DNA of 64,000 nucleotides, taken from contig CAVSDJ010000009.1 in NCBI GenBank assembly GCA_963726785.1, positions 496,001 to 560,000 of the forward strand, read 5' to 3'. Of the stretch, positions 20,574 to 28,802 are shown piece by piece. This stretch comes from DATEKX01 sp963726785 (GTDB lineage Bacteria; Acidobacteriota; Blastocatellia; UBA7656). Position 1 is the first letter of the stretch; each line of letters opens with the position of its first letter. A program made the translations under genes and the position numbers. The notes under the pieces are model-generated. The model saw nothing but the letters and a program-made list of their open reading frames with translations, was not told where the DNA came from and searched no databases.

Positions 20574-20700
20574 GTTCGTTCCTCTCAATTTATTGTTTTT
20601 CGCAACGGGCGCAACCGCTCGTCCCACTGAAATGCCCGGTTGACCTCTGCAATTCGATAATACGCCGGAAACGGTTCGACTGAAAAGTTTATTGGACCAG

Positions 20701-20824
20701 TTCACCGCAGAGGCGCCGGATGGCCGATCAGGTGCTTCGCACGCGGCGGACGCAGAGATTTCGCAGAGGTAATAATTGTTTTTCTCTGCGCCGCCTCTGC
20801 GTCTTCTGCGCCTCTGCGGTGAAT
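20701..20824. repeat. Long palindromic intergenic repeat, copy C
   Basis: Left arm starts TTCACCGCAGAGGCGC at 20701; right arm ends GCGCCTCTGCGGTGAAT at 20824. The left arm is interrupted after the first 16 bases by about 28 unrelated bases before GCGGACGCAGAG resumes. Same family as 1679-1779 and 14224-14364. Confidence 0.8.
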
Positions 20825-20859
20825 AGACTTTCAAACCCGTACAATTGAATATCCCGGAC

Positions 20860-22560
20860 TCATTCTTTCTTGCGTTTATAAGGAACATAACGCGGAACCC
20901 ACATCTTCTCGTCGATGCGCCGCTCCATCTCTTCGCGAGTCGTTAATTCGGCAAGCCCCGCGCGCTCGGCTTCCGTGGCTACGGCCATCGCCACGCGCCG
21001 CGATATTTTGCGCACGTCTTCGAGCGAAGGAAAGAGCGATGCCGTATCGTCTTTGAGCGCGGGCGAGAATTCCGCAAGCGCGCGCGCCGCAGCTACAAAC
21101 ATTTCGTCGGTCACGCGTCGCGCATTCGAGGCCAGAACTCCAAGTCCTACGCCCGGAAAGATGAAAGCGTTATTGCACTGGCCTGTGTGAAAGATTCGAT
21201 TCTTGAAGATGACGGGCGGAAATGGGCTGCCCGTTGCGACGAGCGCGCGACCATCAGTCCAGTTAATCAAATCCGCGGGCACTGCTTCACTCTTCGACGT
21301 AGGATTCGACAGCGGGAAGATGATGGGCCGCTCGACGTGTCGGGCCATCTCGCGAACGATCTCTCTGGTAAAAGTGCCCGGCTGCGCCGACGTGCCTATC
21401 AACGCCGTAGGCTTCAGGTTTCTGACGACATCCATAAACAGGATGCTATCGGGATTTTCCAACTTCCAACCTCTCACTCGCTCAACCTGCTGAGCGAATT
21501 TGTGTCTTGCTGCTTCGGAATCGGTTCCGTCCTTCAGCACAAGGCCGTGACTGTCAATGAGCCAGATTCTCGACTTGGCTTCTTCTTCGGTGAGACCTTC
21601 GCTCATCATCGCGGCCCTTATCTGAGCGCTTATGCCTGTCGCAGACGAGCCTGCCCCGAACATTACTACGCGCTGCTCGCTTATCTTAGATTTTGTTACC
21701 GCCGCTGCTGCCAGCAACCCGGCCAGCGCCACAGCGCCCGTTCCCTGTATGTCGTCGTTGAACGTGCAGAGCCGGTCGCGGTAACGGTCGAGCAATCGCG
21801 CCGCGTTGTTTTTGGAAAAGTCTTCCCATTGCAAAAGCACGTTTGGAAACTTTCGCGTCACGGCTGAGATGAACGATTCGATGAACTGATCGTACTCGTC
21901 GCCGCGCACGCGTTCGTGCCGCCAGCCTAAGTAGAGCGGGTCTTCGAGCAAGCCTTGATTGTTGGTTCCGCAATCGAGCATGACGGGCAGCGTCAGCGCG
22001 GGCGGTATCCCCGCGCATAGCGTGTAGAGCGAAAGCTTGCCGACAGGAATCCCCATGCCGCCGACGCCCAGATCGCCCAATCCAAGTATGCGTTCGCCGT
22101 CTGTTACAACTATGACTTGGGGATCAGAGTGCGGCGCGTTGGTAAGTATAGAGTCAATGTTGTCGCGCTCCGGGTAAGAGATGAACAGCCCGCGCGGGCG
22201 GCGATAGATGCGGCTGAACTGTTGGCAGGCGAGTCCCACGACCGGAGTGTAGATGATAGGCATCATCTCTGTGATATGCGTTTCGAGTATGTGATAGAAA
22301 AGCGTCTCGTTGCGATCTTGCAAGCTGATCAAATAGATGTATCGTTCGATGTCAGTATCTTTTTGTTTATAGTTGCCATAGATGCGCGCAAGCTGTTCTT
22401 CCATCGTGGCCGCGTGAGGAGGCAGCAGTCCTAGTAGACCGAACTCGCGTCGCTCGTTGTCTGGAAACGCAGTGCCTTTGTTGAGCAGAGGATTATCGAG
22501 CAGCATGTGCCCGGTCAAGGAAACCTCGATGGCTTCTTCCTGATCTTTTTTCGTGGTCAT
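20860..22560 (-). CDS. maeA: NAD-dependent malic enzyme
   Basis: 566 residues, full length for the SfcA/MaeA family. Motifs: MMPIIYTPVVG, RGLFISYPER, GLGDLGVGGMGIPVGK, metal site WEDFSKNNAARLL and FNDDIQGTGA, and a Rossmann GAGSSATGI. It decarboxylates malate to pyruvate with NAD reduction, linking the TCA cycle to pyruvate. Neighbour of citrate synthase. Nothing odd. Confidence 0.94.
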   Translation of the reverse strand: MTTKKDQEEAIEVSLTGHMLLDNPLLNKGTAFPDNERREFGLLGLLPPHAATMEEQLARIYGNYKQKDTDIERYIYLISLQDRNETLFYHILETHITEMMPIIYTPVVGLACQQFSRIYRRPRGLFISYPERDNIDSILTNAPHSDPQVIVVTDGERILGLGDLGVGGMGIPVGKLSLYTLCAGIPPALTLPVMLDCGTNNQGLLEDPLYLGWRHERVRGDEYDQFIESFISAVTRKFPNVLLQWEDFSKNNAARLLDRYRDRLCTFNDDIQGTGAVALAGLLAAAAVTKSKISEQRVVMFGAGSSATGISAQIRAAMMSEGLTEEEAKSRIWLIDSHGLVLKDGTDSEAARHKFAQQVERVRGWKLENPDSILFMDVVRNLKPTALIGTSAQPGTFTREIVREMARHVERPIIFPLSNPTSKSEAVPADLINWTDGRALVATGSPFPPVIFKNRIFHTGQCNNAFIFPGVGLGVLASNARRVTDEMFVAAARALAEFSPALKDDTASLFPSLEDVRKISRRVAMAVATEAERAGLAELTTREEMERRIDEKMWVPRYVPYKRKKE

Positions 22561-22671
22561 AGATGAATGATATACACACGGCTTTCAGGGTGCAATTTGA
22601 GGGACGCGCCTTGCGGAACAGAAATGTTTCACCTGCTTTGTAATTAATCCAAGTTGCTGGTTGAGATAATG

Positions 22672-23570
22672 CGCCGGAGGCGCAGAGGATATTAGCGGGT
22701 CGGCAAGCCGAGTTGTTAGGACTCAATCGCACGGGCCTCTATTACCAGCCGGTTCCGCCCTCGGTCGAGGAGGTCGCTTTGAAGCACCGCATTGACGAAC
22801 TCTATACCCGGAGTCCGTTCTACGGCTCGCGTCGCTTGACGGCCTGCCTCCAGCGTGAAGGCCATGTGGTCAATCGCAAACAGGTGCAGCGGCATATGCG
22901 TAAGATGGGGATAGAAGAGGTCGCGCCGAAGCCGAATTTGAGCATCACAAACAAAGCGCATCGCGTATATCCGTACCTGCGCAAGGGGCTTGAGATCAGC
23001 AAACCGAACCATGTTTGGGGAATAGATATTACTTACATTCGTCAACTCAGAGGCTGGATGTACCTGGTAGCAATCCTTGATTGGTATTCGCGATATGTGA
23101 TGAGTTGGGAGTTGGATCAAAGTCTGGAAGTGAATTTCGTGCTTGCAGCAGTCAATCGAGCATTCAGTAAATCGAAGCCAGAAATCTTCAACTCAGATCA
23201 AGGGAGCCAGTTCATCAGCCAGGCTTACGTCTCTCTATTGGAAGGAGCGGAATGCGAATCAGTATGGATGGCAAGGGACGAGCCTTTGACAACATCTTTA
23301 CCGAGAGGCCGTGGCGGACAAGTTAAGTATGAAGATATTTATATAAAAGGCTACACAACACCGCGCGAGACGCGAGTTGGTGTGGGGAGCTATTTGGAGT
23401 TGTATAATGATAAGCGAGTGCATCAGGCATTGGCGTATCGAACGCCAGCCGAAGTCCACTTTGGAAATTGAATTAAGGAAAAGCCGGGGCTTTAGCCGAC
23501 CAACATGAAAGGAGAAAAACCCACCTTAAAAGTGGTCGAATTTTTGTCTTGATTTTGGAGTCCGCTATAA
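22672..23570 (+). mobile_element. IS3-family insertion sequence remnant
   Basis: Left end is lost: homology starts abruptly at 22695, just after a fragment of the palindromic repeat family (GGCGCAGAGGAT, 22679-22690). The right end probably lies near 23567 where the AAAAGTGGTCGAATTTTTGTC-like IS tail ends. The exact terminal repeats cannot be seen. Confidence 0.6.
22695..23471 (+). pseudogene. IS3-family transposase OrfB, truncated and frame-damaged
   Basis: Homology begins at about 22695 (RQAELLGLNRTGLYYQP) without the OrfA part. The HTH_21 and rve domains follow, with the first Asp in VWGIDITYI and the second in FNSDQGSQF. Between about 23251 and 23320 the open frame reads SVWMARDEPLTTSLPRGRG. 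In the +1 frame the same bases read ISMDGKGRAFDNIFTER, the usual sequence with the catalytic Glu. Two compensating indels therefore remove the third catalytic residue while leaving the C-terminal VKYEDIYIKGY in frame. Inactive. Confidence 0.85.
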
Positions 23571-23653
23571 ACAGTACGAATTCTTTTTCAAGGACTTGAG
23601 TTTTGGTGTGTTCAGAAGGTACAGTATTAATCTTGTTCTTTACAGAAATCATC

Positions 23654-23682
23654 ACTTGACTTTCCTGAAAGGAAAGTCAAAG
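23654..23682. terminator. Short perfect hairpin before the tRNA gene
   Basis: GACTTTCC (about 23658-23665) pairs with GGAAAGTC around loop TGAAA. No gene is seen in 23472-23750 apart from the IS tail. Confidence 0.4.
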
Positions 23683-23750
23683 CAAAGGCTCTTTTAGGTG
23701 CTACTTTAGAGCTTCTTTGTTGCTAAGTAATGATTCTGAAGAGTTTGTCA

Positions 23751-23830
<80 letters not shown>

Positions 23831-23904
23831 CCTTTCCCTCCTTATAGTTACCTTCCTAGTAAAAAATGAACGGGTATTCAAATACCCTTTGCCTAGGAGG
23901 GACT

Positions 23905-24753
23905 ATGGACGAGCTTTTCAACCAGTTCTTAGAAGAGAAACGCTACCTCAATGGAGTGTCTAAAAAAACATTAGTCTGGTACACCTACTCTTATAGACAC
24001 TATCAGAAGCATTGTACGGGCCTGCCTACTAAACAAACACTCAACCAGTTTGTGATGGAGATGAGAAAGTCTGGACTCTCGGAAGCCGGAATCAATGACT
24101 ACATCCGAGGGTTCAATGTTTTCCTTACATGGCTTTTTGAGAACGAACACACCCCAACCCATCTAAAGGTCAAAAAGATCAAAGAAGAACAGGCGATAAT
24201 CGAGACGTTCACTGATAAGCAGCTAGAGGCGATAATCGAGTTCAAGCCAAAGAATGATTTCGAGCTACGGCTTCACACGCTTCTTTTGGCGGCGATTGAC
24301 ACAGGCTGTAGGATTGAAGAACTCTTGACGCTTACGAGGGATAACATAGACCTTGACTCCCTGGTTATCAAGGTCACTGGTAAGGGCAAGAAAGAACGTA
24401 TCGTACCCATCTCTATCGAGCTTAAGAAGGCTTTCTTTAAACTTCTCAGGAAGCATAAATCTGATCTTGTCTTTTGTACTCATCGGGGGAACCCTCTAGG
24501 GTATCGAAATATGCTCAGGGACTTTAAGCTATTAGGCGAGAAACTAGGGATCAAAGGCGTTAGGGTTTCCTTCCATACTCTGAGGCATACATTCGCCGTT
24601 AACTACGTTAGGCAAGGTGGGAACGTCCTGTATCTTCAAAAGGCTATGGGCCACACTGATCTTTCAATGACCAAACGCTATGTGAATCTACAGACTGAGG
24701 ATTTGAAGAAGATGCATCTACAGACATCCCAACTAGCGCGTCTGAAAAGTTGA
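23905..24753 (+). CDS. int: Tyrosine recombinase (element integrase)
   Basis: 282 residues from ATG 23905 (AGGAGGG 4 bases upstream; an earlier in-frame ATG at 23866 lacks one). N-terminal SAM-like core-binding domain (1-85), catalytic domain with Arg136 (DTGCRIEELLTL), His224/Arg227 (FHTLRHTF), His250 (GHTDLSM) and Tyr259 (TKRYV). All five key residues are present, so it should be active. It faces away from the tRNA gene. The 3' end overlaps the convergent AP2-HNH gene by 110 bases. Confidence 0.92.
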   Translation: MDELFNQFLEEKRYLNGVSKKTLVWYTYSYRHYQKHCTGLPTKQTLNQFVMEMRKSGLSEAGINDYIRGFNVFLTWLFENEHTPTHLKVKKIKEEQAIIETFTDKQLEAIIEFKPKNDFELRLHTLLLAAIDTGCRIEELLTLTRDNIDLDSLVIKVTGKGKKERIVPISIELKKAFFKLLRKHKSDLVFCTHRGNPLGYRNMLRDFKLLGEKLGIKGVRVSFHTLRHTFAVNYVRQGGNVLYLQKAMGHTDLSMTKRYVNLQTEDLKKMHLQTSQLARLKS

Positions 24754-25216
24754 GTCGTGCGTATTGTCCGAACAGGGCGGCAGCGTTTAAGTCATAGGCA
24801 AGCCCGGCTGCTAAAGCGGTCGGGTAACAACCCAAGTGTATAGTCTCCCCATAATAGGTAATACGTGCGTTCCAGGGCCTCTTCTTTTTTCGAGGATCAT
24901 AATAAACGCCCTTATATGGAGTAACGCTATTTTTCTTTTTGCCAATATTCCACAAACTCTGAGTAGGGCTAACAACGCGCAAATTCTCTATTTGGTCATC
25001 AAGTTTATCTCCATTGATGTGATCAATATATTTACCTTTGTGCCTTCCCATTATTTGATGATGCATATATATAATCCTGCCTCGCTTCTTATCAATAGAT
25101 TCTCGCCTAGCCGCATATCCAACCGCTGCATAGTGCCACTTAAACTGGCTGAGATAGTCAAACCAACGGTCATCAACTTTGGCGAACTTACCTTGTGATA
25201 GCGGGATCAGTTTCAT
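24644..25216 (-). CDS. HNH homing-type endonuclease with AP2 DNA-binding domain
   Basis: 190 residues. HNH core YMHHQIMGRHKGKYIDHING (residues about 51-70) plus NLRVVSP, followed by an AP2-like domain (YKGVYYDPRKKKRPWNARIT, AALAYDLNAAALFG). This is a typical free-standing phage endonuclease. The last 36 residues (from about SDALVGM) are read antisense through the end of the integrase gene, so the tail is accidental; this suggests the gene landed next to int after int was in place. Confidence 0.88.
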   Translation of the reverse strand: MKLIPLSQGKFAKVDDRWFDYLSQFKWHYAAVGYAARRESIDKKRGRIIYMHHQIMGRHKGKYIDHINGDKLDDQIENLRVVSPTQSLWNIGKKKNSVTPYKGVYYDPRKKKRPWNARITYYGETIHLGCYPTALAAGLAYDLNAAALFGQYARLNFSDALVGMSVDASSSNPQSVDSHSVWSLKDQCGP

Positions 25217-25295
25217 CTAGTTTTTTAGTTACTTCTTCGATATACCCCTTCCCTTCACAGGTCGGGCAATCCTTCTGCTTGCGCTTCGTCGTCAT
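25188..25295 (-). CDS. Possible 35-residue zinc-knuckle protein
   Basis: Short frame MTTKRKQKDCPTCEGKGY... with a DnaJ-like CPTCEGKGYIEE motif. It overlaps the ends of both neighbours in other frames and has no clear ribosome site, so it may be spurious. Confidence 0.35.
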   Translation of the reverse strand: MTTKRKQKDCPTCEGKGYIEEVTKKLDETDPAITR

Positions 25296-25614
25296 CTTGT
25301 AAATCTTGTTCGGGAGTAGGTTCTTTGGCTCCATAGTAATAAATCTCTAATTCTATTTTGGCGGTCATATAGTCTTTAACCGCATCGTAATACTTGATGA
25401 GTAGTTTGAGATCAGGAGTCGCCCCTTTAGCCGCGATTGCTTCAACTCTCATCCGAAGCAGGTCAAACTTCTTTTCTGCTTTGTAGTATTTTCTCCAGGG
25501 GGGATAAGGGATAGGTATTCGCTCTTGCTTCTTACCGTTCGTGTAGAGTTGGTAGCGGTAGTCTTCAAAGGTAACTCTGGTACGTTGTAGTTTTGCTCTT
25601 GGGTTATTGAACAT
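25255..25614 (-). CDS. Hypothetical element protein
   Basis: 119 residues, basic N-terminus then helical, with an acidic tail (EQDLQDDDEAQAEG). Its ATG overlaps the TAA of the VRR-NUC gene by one base (TAATG), so the two are translationally coupled. No recognised family. Confidence 0.65.
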   Translation of the reverse strand: MFNNPRAKLQRTRVTFEDYRYQLYTNGKKQERIPIPYPPWRKYYKAEKKFDLLRMRVEAIAAKGATPDLKLLIKYYDAVKDYMTAKIELEIYYYGAKEPTPEQDLQDDDEAQAEGLPDL

Positions 25615-25925
25615 TATAGAACCTTCTCCACATCGGTCAGATCATATGCGACCAACGCTATCCCCCCTCGCTTCCTGACTTGCTCTAAGTAATCTTCCTG
25701 TAGCTGCGTTGGCTTGTTAGGCTTGATCTTCGCTTCTACGGCAATAAATCTGCCATCCTTGCTACAGCCGGTAACGTCTGATGTGCCAGGGTGAGCAAGC
25801 CGGATCATTCTCTGCCTGCCTTGCTCGTTACTTATGCGGATCATTCCGCTATTGGTGCGCTGTACGAAATGGCCTCTGAGATTCAGGTAGGTAATGATTT
25901 GTTGAACGAGTGCGGATTCTTTCAA
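25614..25925 (-). CDS. VRR-NUC family nuclease
   Basis: 103 residues, the usual length of a stand-alone phage VRR-NUC domain. Motifs: HPGTSDVTGCSKDGRFIAVEAK with the PD-(D/E)XK-type Asp and ExK, then QLQEDYLEQVRKRGGIALVAY. Such nucleases resolve branched DNA or act in recombination. It is the middle of a minus-strand operon with 4-base ATGA overlap to the upstream gene. Confidence 0.85.
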   Translation of the reverse strand: MKESALVQQIITYLNLRGHFVQRTNSGMIRISNEQGRQRMIRLAHPGTSDVTGCSKDGRFIAVEAKIKPNKPTQLQEDYLEQVRKRGGIALVAYDLTDVEKVL

Positions 25926-26227
25926 CTCTTTTTAGATTTATTCTTCTTTATCTTCACTACTCTCGTCATCTTTGGCTCTTGAGGCATATATGATAGATCA
26001 GGCACCTCATCAAAGAAGTAGTCAACTTCTAGATAGTCCAATAAGCCACGCAGCATACTATGAGCAATCTTTTGATTGCTCCAATCATGCTCTTGTTGGT
26101 GCTTTATGTCTTTTATGCTTTGCTCTAATTCATTCAATTGTTTTTGAAGTTGAGCATCCCTTTCAACTGACTTTTCATTCTCCTGCTTCAAAAAAGCAAT
26201 ATCCTTGAACCATCGAAATAACTTCAT
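25922..26227 (-). CDS. Coiled-coil hypothetical protein
   Basis: 101 residues: hydrophobic start (MKLFRWFKDIAFL), Lys/Glu/Gln coiled coil (about 15-50), a conserved-looking LLDYLEVDYFFDEVPDLSY patch and a very basic C-terminus. Lies between two nuclease-like genes with tight spacing, so it may assist them. No known family. Confidence 0.6.
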   Translation of the reverse strand: MKLFRWFKDIAFLKQENEKSVERDAQLQKQLNELEQSIKDIKHQQEHDWSNQKIAHSMLRGLLDYLEVDYFFDEVPDLSYMPQEPKMTRVVKIKKNKSKKS

Positions 26228-26228
26228 C

Positions 26229-26681
26229 TTAGTTGAGATTAATTGTTTTAAACTTCTTCACAAACGGCAGGGATATAAAGGTAGCCTTTGGGATCAAAGC
26301 CCCTGAGAGGCCAAATTCGCCACCAGGACGCTTGATAGGATAGCTTTCTGCATATGGAGCCAGATCAGATAGAAACGTGGCATAGCAGTCAATTTTAGAG
26401 CCATCCGGTAGTCCTATAATCCAGATCGCAGAAGCTGACTTGCGGATACTATCAAGGTCTATAAATACGTTGCCGGTCTGCTCGCTCATTGCGTCGTACT
26501 TAATTTCTACCTTGCTTCTAACGCCTTTGATTTCCAGTTCCTTATCCCAGCCCTTTTTATCTTGGTACTTCAAGTGGTCAGAGTCATAAACCTTGAAACC
26601 CATTTCTATAAGCACCGGATCAAGTAAATCCTCGAACCATCGTCCTACCTTTTTCTGTTTAACGAATGAAGCAGAGGGCAT
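26229..26681 (-). CDS. PD-(D/E)XK-like nuclease or resolvase
   Basis: 150 residues. The pattern VGRWFEDLL ... WDKELEIKGV ... KVEIKYDAMSEQTGNVFIDLD resembles restriction-like or Holliday-junction-resolvase-like folds that work on phage DNA. First gene of the minus-strand operon reaching 25255; divergent from the kinase gene with a DnaA-box-like site between them. Catalytic role inferred from motif only. Confidence 0.6.
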   Translation of the reverse strand: MPSASFVKQKKVGRWFEDLLDPVLIEMGFKVYDSDHLKYQDKKGWDKELEIKGVRSKVEIKYDAMSEQTGNVFIDLDSIRKSASAIWIIGLPDGSKIDCYATFLSDLAPYAESYPIKRPGGEFGLSGALIPKATFISLPFVKKFKTINLN

Positions 26682-26733
26682 ATAGGAAATGCTTTACCTA
26701 ATCATGACAAATCTATAAAATTCGTCAAACGAG

Positions 26734-26742
26734 TTATCCACA
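26734..26742 (+). promoter_or_regulatory. DnaA-box-like 9-mer (TTATCCACA), site 1
   Basis: Exact consensus DnaA box 12 bases before the kinase ATG, in the divergent intergenic region. Confidence 0.6.
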
Positions 26743-26753
26743 AGAGAATTACT

Positions 26754-27641
26754 ATGGAAGTTGTGAAGGGACGAGTTATTAACAATGGCGTAAGACTTGA
26801 TCTAGGAAATTACGAAGTCATTAGAGAACTGTCGAGGGGAGCTAACGGTATTGTCTATAAAGCAAAAGATACTCTTCTCGGAAGAAAGGTTGCAATTAAG
26901 ATTTGGACTAAGTTAAAGGCAAACGACAAGAGAGACAAAATACAACAAGGAATTTTAGAAGCAAGAAAAGCATACCAAGCTAAAAGAGAATATGTTGTCG
27001 AAGTGTTTCATGCAGGAATAACTAACAACTTATTCTTTGTCGTGATGGAATATATTAACGGTATTTCTCTCAAGCAATATATTAAAGAGAATACAGTATC
27101 GTTAGGACGTAGGATTAATTTTGCCCATCGCCTATTGAATGTTTGCGGGGAGCTACACGAAGATAAGATTTATCATGGAGACTTACATACAAACAATATC
27201 TTATTAGTGAAGACCCCGGAGTATATGACAAAAAAACTCTATATCTACCTTGACCGGAATAGCAGATTCAAAATCATTGACTTTGGGACTTCCCATTTTG
27301 CAACTCAAGAATTTTCTAAAAAGCGGCACTTTCGGCTAATCGTAGCGACGATAGATGAGTTATTGGAGCCGCTTTCCATTAATCAGATATATGGCTACGC
27401 TTATCCCCAAACTGAGAATTGGACGAATATCAAAAAGTGGATAAGGGATTATTGTAACTTTATTTGTGGAGGCTTAATTGAGATTGGATATAAAGAACTA
27501 GAACATTACCACGGTGATGATAACCCTGTATGGGATAAAGCGCCGGATCAATTTGTAGTAAATATGAAGAAAGTTTTAGGAGCGCGATGTCTAGATCAAG
27601 ACACCCTCGGAAAAGTAAATGATTGGTATGGATGCAACTAA
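26754..27641 (+). CDS. Hanks-type Ser/Thr protein kinase
   Basis: 295 residues, one kinase domain and no membrane segment. Glycine loop LSRGANGIVYKAK, Lys49 (VAIKIW), catalytic loop HGDLHTNNIL (D143, N148; HGD instead of HRD), DFG at 176-178 (IIDFGTSHF). All core residues are present, so activity is likely. Phage kinases usually modify host transcription, translation or defence proteins, or act in superinfection exclusion. Single gene followed by a structured region and terminator. Confidence 0.88.
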   Translation: MEVVKGRVINNGVRLDLGNYEVIRELSRGANGIVYKAKDTLLGRKVAIKIWTKLKANDKRDKIQQGILEARKAYQAKREYVVEVFHAGITNNLFFVVMEYINGISLKQYIKENTVSLGRRINFAHRLLNVCGELHEDKIYHGDLHTNNILLVKTPEYMTKKLYIYLDRNSRFKIIDFGTSHFATQEFSKKRHFRLIVATIDELLEPLSINQIYGYAYPQTENWTNIKKWIRDYCNFICGGLIEIGYKELEHYHGDDNPVWDKAPDQFVVNMKKVLGARCLDQDTLGKVNDWYGCN

Positions 27642-27769
27642 AATTGAATATAAAGCCTTTTAGATACACCCCACCCCTTTACTCTGCTCCCTACCAGGGG
27701 CGAGTATCAGCAAGGTTATGTATCAATCAAAATTTGTGAGCGACTACTCTGTAGAGTCCTCGTGCCATT

Positions 27770-27909
27770 CCTCTGGGGGTGGTTTTCATTCGTTCTGCCC
27801 CTCTAGCAAGTCAGCATCCTGCCACGCCCCAGTGGTAACCTTGTAATGCTTCTCGGTTATCAATTGGAGACAGGTCTTAACTAGAAGGGCAGAGAGAACG
27901 AAACAGAGG
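27770..27909 (+). ncRNA. Candidate structured RNA
   Basis: About 140 bases fold as a long irregular hairpin: CCTCTG/CAGAGG (27770-27775, 27904-27909), then CGTTCT...GCCC...CTAG (27791-27806) with its complement at 27881-27900, then inner pairs CCTG/CAGG and GGTAACC with GGTTATC (27834-27840, 27854-27860). No protein is seen from 27642 to 28143. A terminator follows at 27985. It resembles 6S-like or phage ncRNA shapes but matches nothing I know. Confidence 0.45.
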
Positions 27910-27984
27910 TGACTAGATGCTCTTATTTATCGTCGAGAGTACCTAAGCCCGACGTTTGATTGAATTTTCACTAAGTCTTCATAC

Positions 27985-28026
27985 AAAAAGCCCGCGCTAC
28001 CTTCCGAGCAGACGCGGGTTATTTTG
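27985..28026. terminator. Bidirectional terminator between kinase/RNA and repressor-side genes
   Basis: Eight-base stem AGCCCGCG (27989-27996) with CGCGGGTT (28013-28020), five A before and ATTTT after. Confidence 0.75.
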
Positions 28027-28129
28027 GAAGGTAGTATTGCTTGATTGTTCTTTGGGTATGTAAAGATAGGTGGCTTTGTTAGCCAGTATCAGCATAGCAA
28101 GTCTATAGAATTGGTCAATGGGTGTGGGC

Positions 28130-28138
28130 TGTGGATAA
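28130..28138 (-). promoter_or_regulatory. DnaA-box-like 9-mer, site 2
   Basis: TGTGGATAA, the exact reverse complement of TTATCCACA, six bases beyond the stop of the small basic gene. The wider context GGCTGTGGATAACT also occurs at site 3 (31202-31215). Confidence 0.55.
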
Positions 28139-28143
28139 CTGAT

Positions 28144-28320
28144 CTACCGTTTCTTCTTATTGCCCTTCTTACTGGCCTCTTTTCGGAGCGTCCCTATTAG
28201 CTTATCACCTCTGGCATTAGTGCCATCTGGGTTTCTTATAGCGTTTTTGATTCCTAGCCGTTTCTCGGCAGACTTCACAGTTGAGTCAGACCTTATTTTC
28301 CGTGGCTTTTTGGTTGGCAT
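28144..28320 (-). CDS. Small very basic protein
   Basis: 58 residues (starts MPTKKPRKIRSDS, ends KKGNKKKR), with AGGAG ahead of ATG 28320. Lys/Arg content suggests nucleic-acid binding. It is co-directional with and 24 bases after the repressor gene, so it may be part of the lysogeny transcript. Confidence 0.65.
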   Translation of the reverse strand: MPTKKPRKIRSDSTVKSAEKRLGIKNAIRNPDGTNARGDKLIGTLRKEASKKGNKKKR

Positions 28321-28344
28321 GATTTTGCTTCTCCTTGTAGATTG

Positions 28345-28671
28345 CTATTCAACTTTGAGGATCTTCTTAATTTGCTTGATCTCTGATGGCTTCAGGTTAA
28401 CGATTTTTCTGATCACAGTAATTAAGCTGTCAGGAGTCCAAGAGTCCTCCGGTTCGTCCACCTCGGCAGCAGCTTTCAGTACTTCTATCGGCTCAACATC
28501 TAAACCTTTAGCCAGTCCGAGCAAAGTTTTAAGTTTCGGATTATCAGCTTTCCCTGCCAGGATAGAGGCAACATGACCGTCAGTAATCATATTTCCGCTG
28601 TTGCGCTCTATATCGAGCCTGGACAGACCTTTTTCTTCCATCCGTAAACGGACGAATTCAGCTAAGTTCAT
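28345..28671 (-). CDS. XRE-family HTH repressor (probable element immunity repressor)
   Basis: 108 residues. Helix-turn-helix in the first 60 (FVRLRMEEKGLSRLDIERNS, DGHVASILAGKADNPKLKTL), then an acidic linker and a short C-terminal helix that may dimerise. It is divergent from the plus-strand genes starting at 28803, with a sharp promoter and 10-base inverted repeat between them, the classic arrangement of a lysogeny switch. Confidence 0.82.
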   Translation of the reverse strand: MNLAEFVRLRMEEKGLSRLDIERNSGNMITDGHVASILAGKADNPKLKTLLGLAKGLDVEPIEVLKAAAEVDEPEDSWTPDSLITVIRKIVNLKPSEIKQIKKILKVE

Positions 28672-28684
28672 TTGCCTCTCGGCA

Positions 28685-28730
28685 GCAAGATAGTGATTGA
28701 CAACACATAGGCAGTCAGGTACTATCTTGC
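28685..28730 (+). promoter_or_regulatory. Sigma-70 promoter inside a 10-bp inverted repeat (operator)
   Basis: TTGACA at 28697-28702, 17-base spacer, TACTAT at 28720-28725. Perfect inverted repeat GCAAGATAGT (28685-28694) and ACTATCTTGC (28721-28730) flanks the -35 and covers the -10. Best reading: operator of the repressor encoded at 28345-28671, controlling the rightward transcript. Confidence 0.8.
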
Positions 28731-28802
28731 CGTTCTATCGCAGTAGAAAATGTCTAGTCTGCTGGAAATGTCCTACTAAAAACCTTCCAACAGACTTTTG
28801 CT

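Noticed and set aside
21187..21867. 226-codon plus-strand frame
   Set aside because: Antisense of malic enzyme, whose motifs are complete.
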